From Magicicada septendecula (Eukaryota; Arthropoda; Insecta; Hemiptera; Cicadidae): DNA of 64,000 bases. The notes beneath the pieces were generated by a model. It did no database searches, had not been told where the DNA came from, and saw only the letters and a list, made by a program, of their open reading frames with translations. Shown here one piece after another: positions 12,301 through 26,200 of the stretch (the stretch's first letter is position 1; each line of letters begins with the position of its first letter). Both the position numbers and the translations under genes were made by a program. The stretch spans positions 442,426,731 through 442,490,730 of the forward strand of contig CM068373.1 of the NCBI GenBank assembly GCA_034769895.1. Direction: 5' to 3'.

Positions 12301-15300
12301 TAAACATTATCTGCCAATATGGTTACCATAATATTCCCCACTTTAGAGAATTTTGCTTCTTTCCTTCATTACCTAAAATTTTTCAAACGAAGTGTTTGTC
12401 TTGTCAATCTTCTGTATAACAGTGAAAGTGGCTACAGTGTGGGCTGAAAATGTCTAGAATCTGTTTTCCCAATCACTAGTTTTTGTATATATTTAATGGT
12501 TGTGTTTGTCACTGGAGGAAAAAAACAAAACAAAACAAAAACTGGATGTCAACTTTAGTCTGAGCTATAGGTTGCCAATGCTTGGTTTATACTATAAGTA
12601 TACATTAAAACTTGTACAATTCTGTGTTTGTCTATTCTTAGTATGTTATATGAACCGTAGCCTTTACTTACCGTTTGATATTTTTTTCCATGTAGATTTT
12701 GGATGTGGATAGAATGCTCGCAAAGTCATGTCCTGATGGATTAGAGCCAGCAAGTGATAGCCAGGGACATCCAGTTATAAGAACATTATATGATCATCTG
12801 GAAGAGGTCACATGTTTAGAATTTCATCCGCGTGAACCCATACTTGTATCCGGCTCAAGAGATTGTACAATTAAGATGTTTGACTATGGAAAAGCATCTG
12901 TGAAAAAGGCTTTTAAAACTATTACAGTGAGTCTGCTTCAGAATCGTTTGTGATTTAAGATAGTTTTATTTAAAATTAAATGCAGGTGAGATAAACATGT
13001 TTGAAGTATATAAAATTGTTTAGTAAAAATTGTATATCCATGGCACATGTGAGAGTGTATTATTTAGATGTGCAGTTATTCAAATGGAAGATGGTAATTG
13101 CAAATGGTCATAAGTATGCATAACAGAGGAAAAGAAAAAGAGCAAGCAGTAGTAACATATAATTTTCAGTAAAATTCAGTTACATGTAAATAGTATTTTT
13201 CTTGGACATTTTATTTATAGGAATGCCGGTCCAAGGTTTTAACAATTTAGTGGCATTTTAACTCTTCCATTAACAAGGGTAGCACTTGGTTAATGGAAGT
13301 ATTATTTTCTTCTCATATAAACTGTTGAACTTTTATTACACTCCGTATTATGAACAACAGTCTACACGTGTAGTCTTTACAGGATGTTAATACTTTTAGA
13401 TAAATTGCCTAAATTTAGTATTTTAAATTGATTTGGGTAAATTTACTTTTGGCTAATTATGCTGTACGAATGTACAAGAAAAAAAGAACAAGTAACTACG
13501 TGACTGTGCCTAATAGAAAAACAAAATACAGTACTATGAAATCCAGACTTTAAATAACACATATCACTTCTTTATCATTGAAGGAATATTCAACTTTTTG
13601 CTTATGAAATAAACTAACTCCTTTATTATTAACTGATTAACACAGTGTATTGCATGATAATAGATTACTGTGCTGTCGCTATAAGGGAATGAAGAACCAA
13701 AAAGAGGCAGTGTTAGTAAAAAGGAAATAAAACCAAACTTCACAAATCTGTTCACACGTATGGAATATGTTTTATTATTATTGTACTTTTATATGTTATA
13801 TTTTACATTTTATGCAGAGATAATATGAAATATTTCTGTTTACAAAATGACACTCTTTATGGGCTGTCATTAATAATTATTTACAAATATGATGGTCATT
13901 GTTATAACAAAAAAAATCCTGTGACAATCCTCTGAAACCAGGAGTTAATGTATGTAGATTTCTCAGAGTAAAGAATTGTATTTTGTCAGTGTTGTACTCT
14001 TATTAAAACTAGTGTAGGCTTATTCTATAGTTTACAAGATTCCACATAAATAATCGTTTAACAGAAACAACTATACAATGCACCCTTTTAACTTGCTCCA
14101 TATTAAAATTAGTTTATACTGGGGTAAATTTAAAATTGTGTAATCCATCTTTTCTGTGACATTGTCCACCAATATTTTTTTATGTATGTTTCATTTACCG
14201 AATGCAATTATTCAGTTTTAATACTGCTACTTCAAAACAAATAATTTTTCTTATTAAAATTAGTGTAGGCTTAATTTATAGTTTACAAGATTACGCATAA
14301 ACCCAGTCTCAGTCTCAATGTTCTTCTTGTTACTTACCAATAAATAGTTGCTTCAAGATGAACGAGACCTTTTGGTATACTCAGGAGATATAAACAATAC
14401 AACAAAATCAATTTTAGCTAGTAAAAAGGAATTTAGTTAGTCCATAATGTTTTGATGTTTTTGAGGGGGGTAACAATTCACCTTTGCAACACAGCATGAC
14501 ATCGCTAATATGTATTTGGAAATTATAACATTTAGTGTCTGTGTCTGTTCTTTGACTGCAAAAAGTATGTTAAAGAACTTTCATATGTGTTTGGTGTACA
14601 GGAAGCAGAACACGTGAGATGCATGTCATTCCATCCATCAGGAGATTTCATGGTCATTGGCACTAATCATCCTGTCATAAGGTTGTACGATGTAAACACT
14701 GCTCAGTGCTTTGTGTGCAGCATACCTAGTCACCAGCATACAGCACCAATTACTGCTATCAAGTGAGCAAATTTTGTTACTAGTTTATTAATTAAGTAGT
14801 AGAGTCTGTCACTTGTTACTTAAATTTGTCTTTTTTTTTTTAATTGAGAAAGCATGTGTTCTAGTAAAAATATTGTAAGTAAAAATTAATCTTCAGTGGT
14901 TTTTAAAGCAAATCAAAACAGATATAAAAAAACGCTTTTTGTTGTCGTTTTGTTGGCCTTTATAAATTTTGACAATCATACTATATGGCAGTGGCAACTT
15001 GATATATAACAGATTGTGGTCAAAGAAGAATTCTGATAATAGCAATGAATTTTATAAAGAAGTTAAATGAAGCACTCTGAGTGATCAGCTGAGATAATGT
15101 AATTTTGTATTTTATATTTATATTTTCATTTTATATTTATATTTTGTACAGACAATAGCAACAAAATATAAGAAACAATAAAGTGGAATGGAAACATCAA
15201 GCAAAGGGGAAGAAGATATAATTAAAATAAGCGATTAAAAAAAAAGAAGAAAAAACAAATCTAGAAAGGTTTGGGCAGGCTCAGTAAAAGATAGAATGAG

Positions 15301-16147
15301 GACAGAACATTCCGGTATTGTATGGCTTAAAGTGAAGATGATGATCATTGTCATTATTTTTTTTCTTTGCCAGCTATTGACTTGTGATTAACTTTTCATG
15401 ACCTCTTATTTCTTGTCTTCCAATAATTTTTTTGTCATTTAACTGTGTTCTCTTCTTACTTATATCCTTGAAATCCTTAAACCTTCTCTCAAATGGATTA
15501 TTGTCTAGAATTTGTTCTTCCAGGATGTTCATTTCTGCTAGTTCTTCTTAACTTCTAATGGAAATTTTCAGCCTGAGTTTTCTCTGTGATGGCTGTTCAG
15601 TGAATTCCTCAAACTGGTCAGCCAGATTCCTTGAACAGCCTTACTTGTACGGCTCAGATAATTGTTATTGGTGATAATAAAGAATGTTGCCCAACCTTCA
15701 GCTTCTTCCTACTGTAGACATTTCATCCCATAGAATCCTGTGCTCTTTTTTCAAAGCATGTTCTACTAACCTTGAGGTGTCTGTCTTATCTAGCTAAATG
15801 TTTTTCATTTGTTCTGAAGTGTTAACACCAAGAGATCTGCCCATTCCACCAACTATTGTCCCTATATTGCGATTAAGTCTGAACAGTGTTTGCAACTTAT
15901 TTTGTGTAAAATTTTAAATTGCCCATGTGGTTTTACAGAGTTACCATGTTGTTCCAGCAATGAAAAGCAGTTCATACAATGCATGTATTTAAAAATTTTA
16001 TTTTTACTTTTTATGAAATCCACGAGGTGTATGAATAACTGCAGTGCCCCCACTTACCTGTGTTCTCACAAGACTTTACTTGTGCAGTCCTTTAAAATAC
16101 TTTTTGTGTGTATAGATTATAATAACCATTGTTAGAGAAGTCTCAAA

Positions 16148-16187
<40 letters not shown>

Positions 16188-18153
16188 TTTTTATCTTCTT
16201 ACAAGAACTTTCAATTAAAAGATGTTAATTACATGAGAATACAGGTTCTAACACCTGTATGCTTCAAATTGTTTAAATTAGAATTAATATGTTTACCTGC
16301 ATGAGTAGGTTTTTTGGTAAACTGTGGAATTAACGGTGTGTGATTATTTCTGATGACCAATATATCTAAGGTTGCTGTATTTTTACCATTTTCAGCCTAC
16401 AGTGTAAACTTAATAGGTTTTGAAAATTCATCCTAGTTAAAAACTATCTCCTCCCGTGTTATAGAGGGAATGTGTAATAGAGACTCTTGGCAGGTAGATG
16501 GGAAGGTATATAGAAAATGCAAGCCATAGAATCACGGTTAGTTTTTCAATGAATTCCTTTGTCCATTGTAAGAAGAATTGTTAGTGTATGATAGTTTATG
16601 ATTTTATATTTGTATGATAATAAATATTTGTGTATGACTTTATGTTCTAATAGTGTACGGTGTTATGGTAATTCTGGTATATTTATAGAACTTTGTTGTG
16701 TATTTCCTTACTATAATTGTTTTTATACGAGATAAATTTCTTTTAAGCAAGGTAAGGCCAACTTGAAATAATAATAAGAAATAAGATGAATATGATTTAT
16801 TAGCGCCAGAATATTTTCAACCTTTCTTTATTTTTCAATTTAATTACAGTTGACTTTGTATTGATAAGAAAATATAAGGCCCCAAAATACCTGTCACCAT
16901 CTACAGTTGTAAAGATGGTATGTTGTAACTGTATAACTAGACTTCTCTAGTAGTCTATGTTTAAAATAATCTTTACTATAACCGTCTATGTGTGCATGAA
17001 CACGGAATTAATTATCTTGAAGGTGACATTAAAATAAACTAACTCATAAATATTATCATATTTTTATCATAAAAATTTATATAGAAAAATAAATTGTTAC
17101 AACTTGCACACATTTGTTATATAATTTTAACAGGTTCCTTATATCAGTGTGTTAAAAGTATGCCACTTATGTCTCGAACCAGTTAGCAGTGCTGTTCTTC
17201 AGTTTGTTGTCATATTTGGGTCACTGCAATCTTAGGGATGTGTTTAAATTTATAAGTAAGTGGTAGTCACTTTGTGTGAGATAAGGGTTATAGGATGGAT
17301 AGTCGTATATTTCTGAGCCAGATTTTCCAACAGTTGAACTGTTTGAGCTGTTGTGTGAATTGAGTGTTATTATACAAAACATAATCCCGCTAAATAACAA
17401 GCTGTGTCTTCTGTTTTGAAGGAGATGTCCAAGTTTCACCAGATTTTACAATACTCTTCAGCATTAGTAGTTGTACTACATTGCCTGGAATCAATCATTA
17501 AGATGCCTTTCTAATCTCAGGAAACAATGACCATAATATTTGAGTCAGAAAATGCTTGTTTAAACTTCTAATTTCTACATTTGACCATAGAATTTAATGG
17601 TTGAATGTTGAAAGTAAAATACAACAATGGGAGTAGTTTTGGAGTCAGAGTTTTTTATATTATTACATATTTAAATAGGAATACATCGTAATTTGTATTT
17701 CATTAATACTTTTTAGTGCCATACCGTATTTGGAGATGCTGTAATAATTATACACTGTTTTAGAGATGATAGTTAATGTATTAATGTAAGTGGTCAGTGT
17801 TAGTAAATTGTGTCAACTGCATTGTTGTTAGGTTTGCTCAGAGTGCCAAATATTTTGCATCAACAAGTCGAGATGGTAGCATAAAGTTATGGGATGGAGT
17901 GTCCAACAGATGTGCGAACACATTTACACAGGCGCATGATGGACAGGAAGTTTGTTCAGTTCAGTTCACTAGGAATGGAAAGGTAAGTTACTGAAGCTTA
18001 TTTGACATTCAGTGTTTTAATATTCTTGCCAAAAAACAAAGGTGTTGACAAAACATTGTATTATCCACTTGGAAACAATTATGACAATTTTCAGGGGTAA
18101 CTTCTAACTTTATTAAAAGTTATCTAATTGTGTTTGCATGTGTGAGCTTGCGT

Positions 18154-18210
<57 letters not shown>

Positions 18211-20167
18211 TGAGAAATATAAGGTACGTGCAGGAAGTATTCAGCCACTTAGAATATTATGGGAACACAGATGCAGTATATTCTAGTTGTTACTTGGTAG
18301 CCAGTTGGAAGGGATCTTAGGTATAAATGCATATAACTATTTGCTGACATACTTTGACTATTCTGTTGGCTGTGAATAAGCATTTTGGGTCCATATTCAG
18401 TAAACACTTGAAGTATGTGACTGTCACATTCACAGTGTCTGAGCAACATCTCCGAAATCACATTACCAAAAAGTACTATATGCCTATCAGCCACTCTGTA
18501 GGTTATAACAAATATAATTCACTTTTTCAAAATTTACCAAATTGGTGACTAGTATAATATATAATATGTTATTATAATCTGTATTATATATCTGCATAAC
18601 ACACGAGAATAAATGTAACATCAGTATGATTTTTTTCATTTATTAAAAACAGCTTCGCCTCTTTGGGATAAAGATATTCTGAACCTCGCTGTTTTGCTTT
18701 GTTTCGTACTTGTATGGCAATTGGCACATGCGGAGAATGAAGTATTCAACACCAAAAAGTGGCTTTGTACTCGTAATACTCGTAGTATTCATTTACTTGT
18801 TTATTCGTTAGTTGTGTAGGGGCGACTCGGAACCGTGAGCCCCCCGCAAAATAATCAGAACGGGTATTTCAACTTTTCAGTCATTGTTATATCTGTTCGA
18901 CAAAATTAATCGTTGCAAAATACCTGTTATAGGTATATCGGTCCACCTCGAGTAGGGACCAAGAAGGCCAAGAAAGTTGTGTGCAAGAAAGACTTTAGGA
19001 TAGTGTGAGTGAATTATCAGAGGAGGTTTAAGGAATTTGACAGAGTAGAGTGGAATAAAGTTGTGGGATAAGCTATGCTCCAAATAAAAATATCAATTAA
19101 ATAATGTTACAACTGAAGGGCTATGCTCCAAATAAAAATATTAATTAAATAATGTTACAACTGAAGGGCCTCTTGTTATACTTAAATCTTGAAATATTTC
19201 ATCAACAGTTTGATTGCTTATAATTCATACCAAGCTTGAAGTCATGGTAGCTTTAACCCAAATAATTACACTTGTGTAATATACGTAAATGATCCTCGTC
19301 TTTCTTATTTTTGGTACAATATGAATCAAGCAGTTGGTAGCAGTACGAACTGCTACCGTTTGACAATATAAATCTGTGATCCGAGGTCATGTCTCCAGGG
19401 GAATATTGAAGCCATGTTTCTGTTTTTTCCATGTACAGGTGAGATAAAAGTTACTTCCCCAAACATTGTTAAAAAGAAATATTATATACTTAATTCTTTG
19501 TGTTTCATTAATTAATTAAATTTTTGTGTCCAATGTTTGTTTAATAAATTATCTATGTAATATTTATTGATGTATTCTTTATTTATTATCCACAGTACAG
19601 TACAGTACAGTTAGTCCATCAATTTTCAGTTTAAAAGTAGAGAAACAAAATTTAGGTGGAAAATGAGCCTTGTATCACCCTTTATATAAAATTTTCTGTT
19701 CTATCATTATACTATCGTGTGTTTATATAATATTAATTGTTTATATTCTTTTGTGTTTTCAGTATTTGTTGTCATCAGGAAAAGATTCATTAGTGAAACT
19801 TTGGGAACTGAGTACCAACAGATGTCTTATAGCATACACAGGAGCTGGTACAACAGGTGAGTGTAACTATACTTTTTATTGAATCCTTAAATTCGTAGTG
19901 ACCGTCAATCAATTAATTTTTCTGGTGAAGGGTTTATGAGGATCGGTCAAAAAATATAACATAGTTTAACTTATTTGTGTCGACGTTTCAACAGTGTTTG
20001 TCATCATCAGGACCTGTGTATGAATACAAAAGAAATGTCAAACACAACAGAACAATTATTTGAGTGAAAGTGTTTGTATATGTGAGTGTGTGCGTGCGTG
20101 TGTATCCTTGTATATGTGAAGGAGTGGAAATAGTTTGTTTTACATCATCAAACGTTTTCTTTAAGAT

Positions 20168-20259
<92 letters not shown>

Positions 20260-23200
20260 TGAGAGTGTTGTAGTGTGAGTTCTAGAAAGAGACAAAGAGA
20301 GAGGGAGAGTATGAGCAAGAGAGATTATGACTACCAACATATACATAAACGTACATAAACCAACAGTTTATGTACATAAACTCTGTATAAACCAAGTTCT
20401 AGGTAAATAACGTTGTACAATAATATAAATATTAAGTACTAACCATTTTCATATAATAGGTCAGTTTTCTATAATGTTGTGTGTGTAATATTTTGTAACT
20501 CTTTAATGTAAGTTGCTAAATCTATACTGTCATCTGGTACTTAATTCTCTAATGTATGTGAGGAGGATAGTGTAAACAGAGATGGTGAGAGCTTTAGAGT
20601 GCCATTGCAGAAAGAGACAAAGAGAGAGAGTGAGAGAGCGAGTGTAAGTGAGAGTGAGAGTGAGAGGTAGAGGGAGAATGGGTGAGAGAGAGGGTGTGAT
20701 TATTGACATATTTATAATTTTATAATATTCTATAGTACACTGTGTATACTTAGTTCTCGATTAATTAATAATTTACAACAAAATGATTATAAGTATCCAT
20801 TTTCACTTGATAGATAGGTTTACCATAAACTTGTGTTTATAATATTATGTAAATTCTCTGATGTAAGTTCGTAAAGTTCTACAGTTGTGTAATTTAGAAT
20901 TCTCTAAATTAATGACGGAGTTTTTAGTAGCAGTAGTGAGTGAAACATGATAAAAATAACTTAATAATTACACAATTGAACAGCCCTATAATCTGTATTT
21001 AGCTGTAATATATTTTACTATGCTATATGTTGACAGATATATGTATAAACGTTTTCTGTACCATCAAAATGTTTTTGAAAATTACATCTTTTATGTGTGT
21101 GAGAAATTGAGTAAAAAACTGTTGGTTTTGTGACAGTGTATGTTTGGAAAAATAGATTGTGTTAACAAAATGAGTTCTGTTATACAGTGGAAGTCCAGTA
21201 TACAGTCTGTTTTTCTTTTTTTGGGGGGATGGGGTACTGACATTTCTTATCTGTAGATGGGCATGTAGCTTTTTACAGTCAGATAAGTGAAATGATCTGT
21301 TCACTACATGAGTATTTTTAAAAAATAAAATAAATGGGGACCTGTTAATTTCTGTCAATAAAGCTGTACAGTGTACAGGTGCTGCATATAAGAATCTCAT
21401 TGTAAGGTAGGCAAACAGAAATTAAAACTTGTGACTGATTCTCATGAAGGGTAGCCAAAACTAACAACACCCAATTTATAACTGCTACCATAGAAAAGTA
21501 AACCCAACAGTAATTAAAATTCATAACTCCTTGACAGCAGCTGTATTTTTTTAATGATAATCGATTGTCTGTTTAGCAAATTATACAAATGTTGATTTAA
21601 AATTTACCTATATTTCAGGGCAGAAAATTCCAATGGAAAGTGAATCTATAGTTGCTACATATTGCAGATTTTTGAGGAAAATTAGGACAAAATATTTTGA
21701 TCAAGATGATGGTTAGATGGGATGTGTGTGCATATAAGTCATACTGTGTGGAAGGAATTGATAGATATTACTTTAAAAGTCACAGTGAGAGTACCAATAG
21801 GTTGAGGGGGGAGGGGATTGTTACACATACCAGGACAGCAGAAAGTTTCATACGTAACTGTTTTTATAGTTTTAAATGTAAGGAAAATTGTTATTTCCAT
21901 AAAAAATTAATCCTGAAAATTTTAACAACTGTTTTACAGAATACTTATTAAAAATCTTGTAGTACTATCAGCGATTGATTGACGCTACAGAATATTGTGA
22001 TAAGGACATTGTACAATAAATTTATCGTTCTGTACTCAAAAACATATCGCGGTGTCCTAGGAAACGCATCCGATAAATATCGGACGAGTTGTTTAGATAC
22101 ACGGGCCAGGTTTTGTTTATGCACTCGCGTGAGTTTTTTTCGTATGACTTTCAGATATCAGTGCTGCCAATCTTCCTGCCTAGCGTCGGCGAGGCCAGTT
22201 ATGCCAAGTAATCAGTGGTATTCACCCTGTGGTGTGATTTTATTAATTTGTTTTGAAAATATGGGAGACATTAATACAGAAAAGCTGACAAAATCAAGAA
22301 CAGGAGAGCACTATGGGATCCTGCTTCCAAAGCTTGTAAAAACGAACCGATAAGAATCATACAACACGCAAGGATTCATTTTCTGTACTGATGATGGTAA
22401 TGCTGAAAAAGTTTGTTCACACCCACTTCTGACATTTTTGACGCACGATAAAAATCGGAGTCAACTGGGATGCAAAACTTATGGTACGATATTTTATCGT
22501 ACGATTTGGATTGGCTGCATAAAAGGGACCTTAAAGTGAACAACTTTTAACGCCTGACACAATATGGTACTTCAGCGCAGTGGTGAAAGTATGCTTGGGA
22601 TTTTCACCTTGAGCTCATTATAAAACGCGCGTGCTGATTCACGCTAACGCATATGGCAAGCCTGTGCAGCTGGCGAATGTTACAAAATGTGCTAGGCACT
22701 TAACACAAAATTTTTAAATTTTAGGTTGTGCATATAAGACGACTATGGTTTTTGGAAGGGCATTAAGGAAAAAAGCATCGTCTTATATTCGGGCCAATAC
22801 GGTATTTCCATCAGTGACAGCATGAGAAAGGCAGGGCAGTTAGAACTGGTATTAGCTTGTAAACTCAAGTTTATCAAGTATATAACTGACCAATTACTGG
22901 AAAAACATGGCCACGAAGTATTAAAGACTTCTCCCTCCCCCCCGAATATCATTGTCATTTCAAATCCATTGTGCTGATTTGGGCACACGTGAAGGGGATT
23001 TATAGGACAAAATAGTAAGTTTTATAGCAACTGAAGAAAGAACCAACAGAAAATTAATCATGGAGTGTATTAATAATGTAGAGCTTCTCAACGATAGAGA
23101 AGCGTATACACAGTGAAACACGAGAGTGGAGTAGTGGGGGGAGTGGGTATACCTACCAATATTGTCGTGTACCCCCACTTTTCTCCGTACCGGCACAAAT

Positions 23201-26200
23201 TGAGCTTCTCTAACGTTGACAATGTACACATGACTGGTGGAAGGCGATAATTCATGAAAAAGGTAAATAAATACAAAGATGATTCAGGTGTAAGGAGGGA
23301 ATTTTAGAAAACACCATACAGCAACTGGTTATAAATTTCAATTCAGAATCCTGTGATTCAAGTGATTCTGGCGGTGACGTAAGTGGAGTAAGTCCAGGAG
23401 AATAGTGATGTAGGATTCAGCAAAGCTACCACAGTCAGGTATCAGTATCTACTGTAATCAAAAATGTAATTAAACGTTGTAACAGGAAACTATTACTGTT
23501 GTGTGTATAATATTTTGTTATTATTATTTGTAATTCTTCTTTATTTAAAGGCACTTACACACTAAGTTAGAAATTAGTAATCGTAGGTGTTCAAGTTTAC
23601 TGAATGTTTCAGATTAAATTTAATTAGTCACAGTAAGTTGCAAAGAATTCTGATCTGTTGTTACAGTTTTTATTAAGACTGGTAAAGTGCTTATTTTATT
23701 TCTAAATATGGTTACTGCATTATTTTCAATTGTTTACTTGATTCCTCCTCCTATGGCACTACAGCCCGAAGTCAAGCCTTAGCCTCCTCTATCCTGACCC
23801 TCCACTTCTCTCTGTCAGTATCAAAGGACTTCCATCCTCGCACTCCCAACATTCTCTTGCATCCATAGCAACAGCATCTTCCCATCTTTTCCTTGGACGC
23901 CCTTTGGTCTTTTACCACCCATACTCCCCATAACGACTCTTTTAGGTGGTCGTTTGTAATCCATTCTTATAACATGCCCACCCCATTTCAGCCTCTTCAG
24001 TTTTACCTACATTTCTACTATTGGTTCTTTGAAATGCATAATATAACATTTCATTAGGCTACCATCACTACAGTATTCATGTATGTTTGAGATGGCTAAT
24101 ACTTTATGACAACAGTATGTGGTGTTCAATATTTTCAGGTAAACAAGAGCACAGAGCTCAGGCTGTATTCAATCACACTGAGGATTACGTTATGTTCCCT
24201 GATGAAGCAACTACATCTTTGTGTGCATGGAATTCTAGAAATGCATCAAGAAGGCAGTTGTTGTCACTTGGTGAGTATTAACACTTCAAATATGGAACCC
24301 TAGTAGTGTCCCCTCTGACAACTTTTTTTTTCCAAAAAAGTCTGCATTTAAACACTGATAAATACAGTAGACTCTTGACTATCCGGCCTATTTTTGAACC
24401 TACATGCCGTGTGCAGAACACAAGTTGCAACATGAAAAGCGCAAAAGTATCGCTGGCGTATTCTCAGTTCGTTGATATCAGCTATTGATAATAATGAAGA
24501 CTGCTTAACCACTCTGAAAAAGATTGACATGCTAGATGTCATAAGGTGGTTGACCGAAGCATGGGATGAGATTCCAAACATATCACTTGTAAGGTCTTGG
24601 AAAATTCTTTTTGACCATGAAGGTGGGCATTTCAACCTTGAACCTGTGTGTGAAACCAAAGTGGAAGATGAAAACGATAAACTTGTTTTGTTGCTGGAAA
24701 AAGTACGCGGCCTGTAACGATGTCAGTGCAGAGGTCATTAGAGAATGGATGGCAAACGACGAAGTTGATGAAATAACTGACAACGGTATTGTGGAAATGG
24801 TGAGAGAGAAGAAATAGAAGAAGAGGAGGAGGCATCTTTAGATGACAGGAAAAATATCATCCTACATTCGGAAGGGTTCAAGACAATTGAGGGAGCGCTG
24901 CAGTACATTAGTCAGCAGGAGAAAGCGATGCCAGCTGATATCATCTGGTTGCGTAAGTGGAGGGACATTGCGTCGCTGAAGAGGGCTAACAGGGAGAAGC
25001 AGTCATCTATCAAGGACTTTTTCAAAATCTAATAACTAAGTTTTGACTCTTTCATTTTAGGACTACCTTTTCGTATTTGTATAATCATTTATCAATGATC
25101 AGTTTAAGTTTAAATAATTTTTTTAAGAATTAGGCCTATGTTTTCGTTAATGTTTCGTTTATTTTAAAATTGTATGTACTCATACTGTACAGTGTACATC
25201 ATTTTATGTTTCCTGCAATTAAGTTAGACATTATAAAATTTATCTTAAAATGTGTATACAATATTTTTATTCTTGGACTTCCTTTTTCTGTAATAAAATT
25301 ACATAACAAACATTTATAAAGTACTGGCCTCTACTAATTGGTCAGAAAATATGAATAAGAGCTGGTTTTGGTATAAAGAGTGTGTTTTTGATGGTGTGGG
25401 CGGGGCAGGAAGTGAGTAATTATAGAACTCCGGCCTATCCAGCTTTTTTGTTACCCGCCACATTAGGCCGGATAGTTGGGAGTCTACTGTATTTATAATA
25501 ATTTATTATTAAATAAATAATTTCAGCATGCTTGTTTCATTCAGTTCTCTCTGAGTGAACTCTGTGGATTTATGTTGTCATTTTTTTTCTCAGTAAAAGC
25601 TAAATAAATATATGATACTATAAGTAAATATGACAAATTGTTTTTGAAAATCTTGTGAATTTAGATCCATGTTTTTCGTTATCCAGGCCACTTATAGTAT
25701 ATAATTAGTAAAATAGTTGAATTTGTGAATTTTTGTCTAAACCAAAGTATCAAGCAATAATTTATATACTTTATAACAGCATAAGTATACAATAAAACAT
25801 TTATAAGTAACTTCATATTTATTATACACAAAGACAGTAACATTCAATTTGAACCCTTGAATGTAAACAAACGGGGTGACAAATGTAAACAACAGGTAGG
25901 GCTTAGGCCCTATGTTAATAGAAATAATGTTAATATGTTAATATTGCTATGTTATTATTAATTATAATATTAGACATGACTATCTGGACTACAGAGAAAA
26001 ATAATCGTAACCAGCAAAAGTCATTAGAAAATAGAATGAATTTACCATTATAGATGCTGCATAGTGAGCAGTAAACAATCATATGGAAAGAAATACAACA
26101 AAAACAGTATACAAATTCTTCTCACTGAAATACCAAAACTCAGCATTTAACTTCAAATACAACAATAAAGAATTATGAAAAATTGAGAACACCAGATATC

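Larger units (their letters stand above)
7862..12695. other. CSTF1 intron 3: what it holds
   Basis: 7862-9393 has no recognisable gene; 8160-8470 is a more pyrimidine-rich, gene-free patch. 9394-9880 is an RTE-like tail and 10993-11850 a mariner fragment (separate entries). 9881-10992 and 11851-12695 show only AT-rich sequence. Confidence 0.6.

Noticed and set aside
20161..20346. Ser/Leu and Arg/Glu open frames near 20.2 kb
   Set aside because: Translation of the (GA)n run in intron 7.
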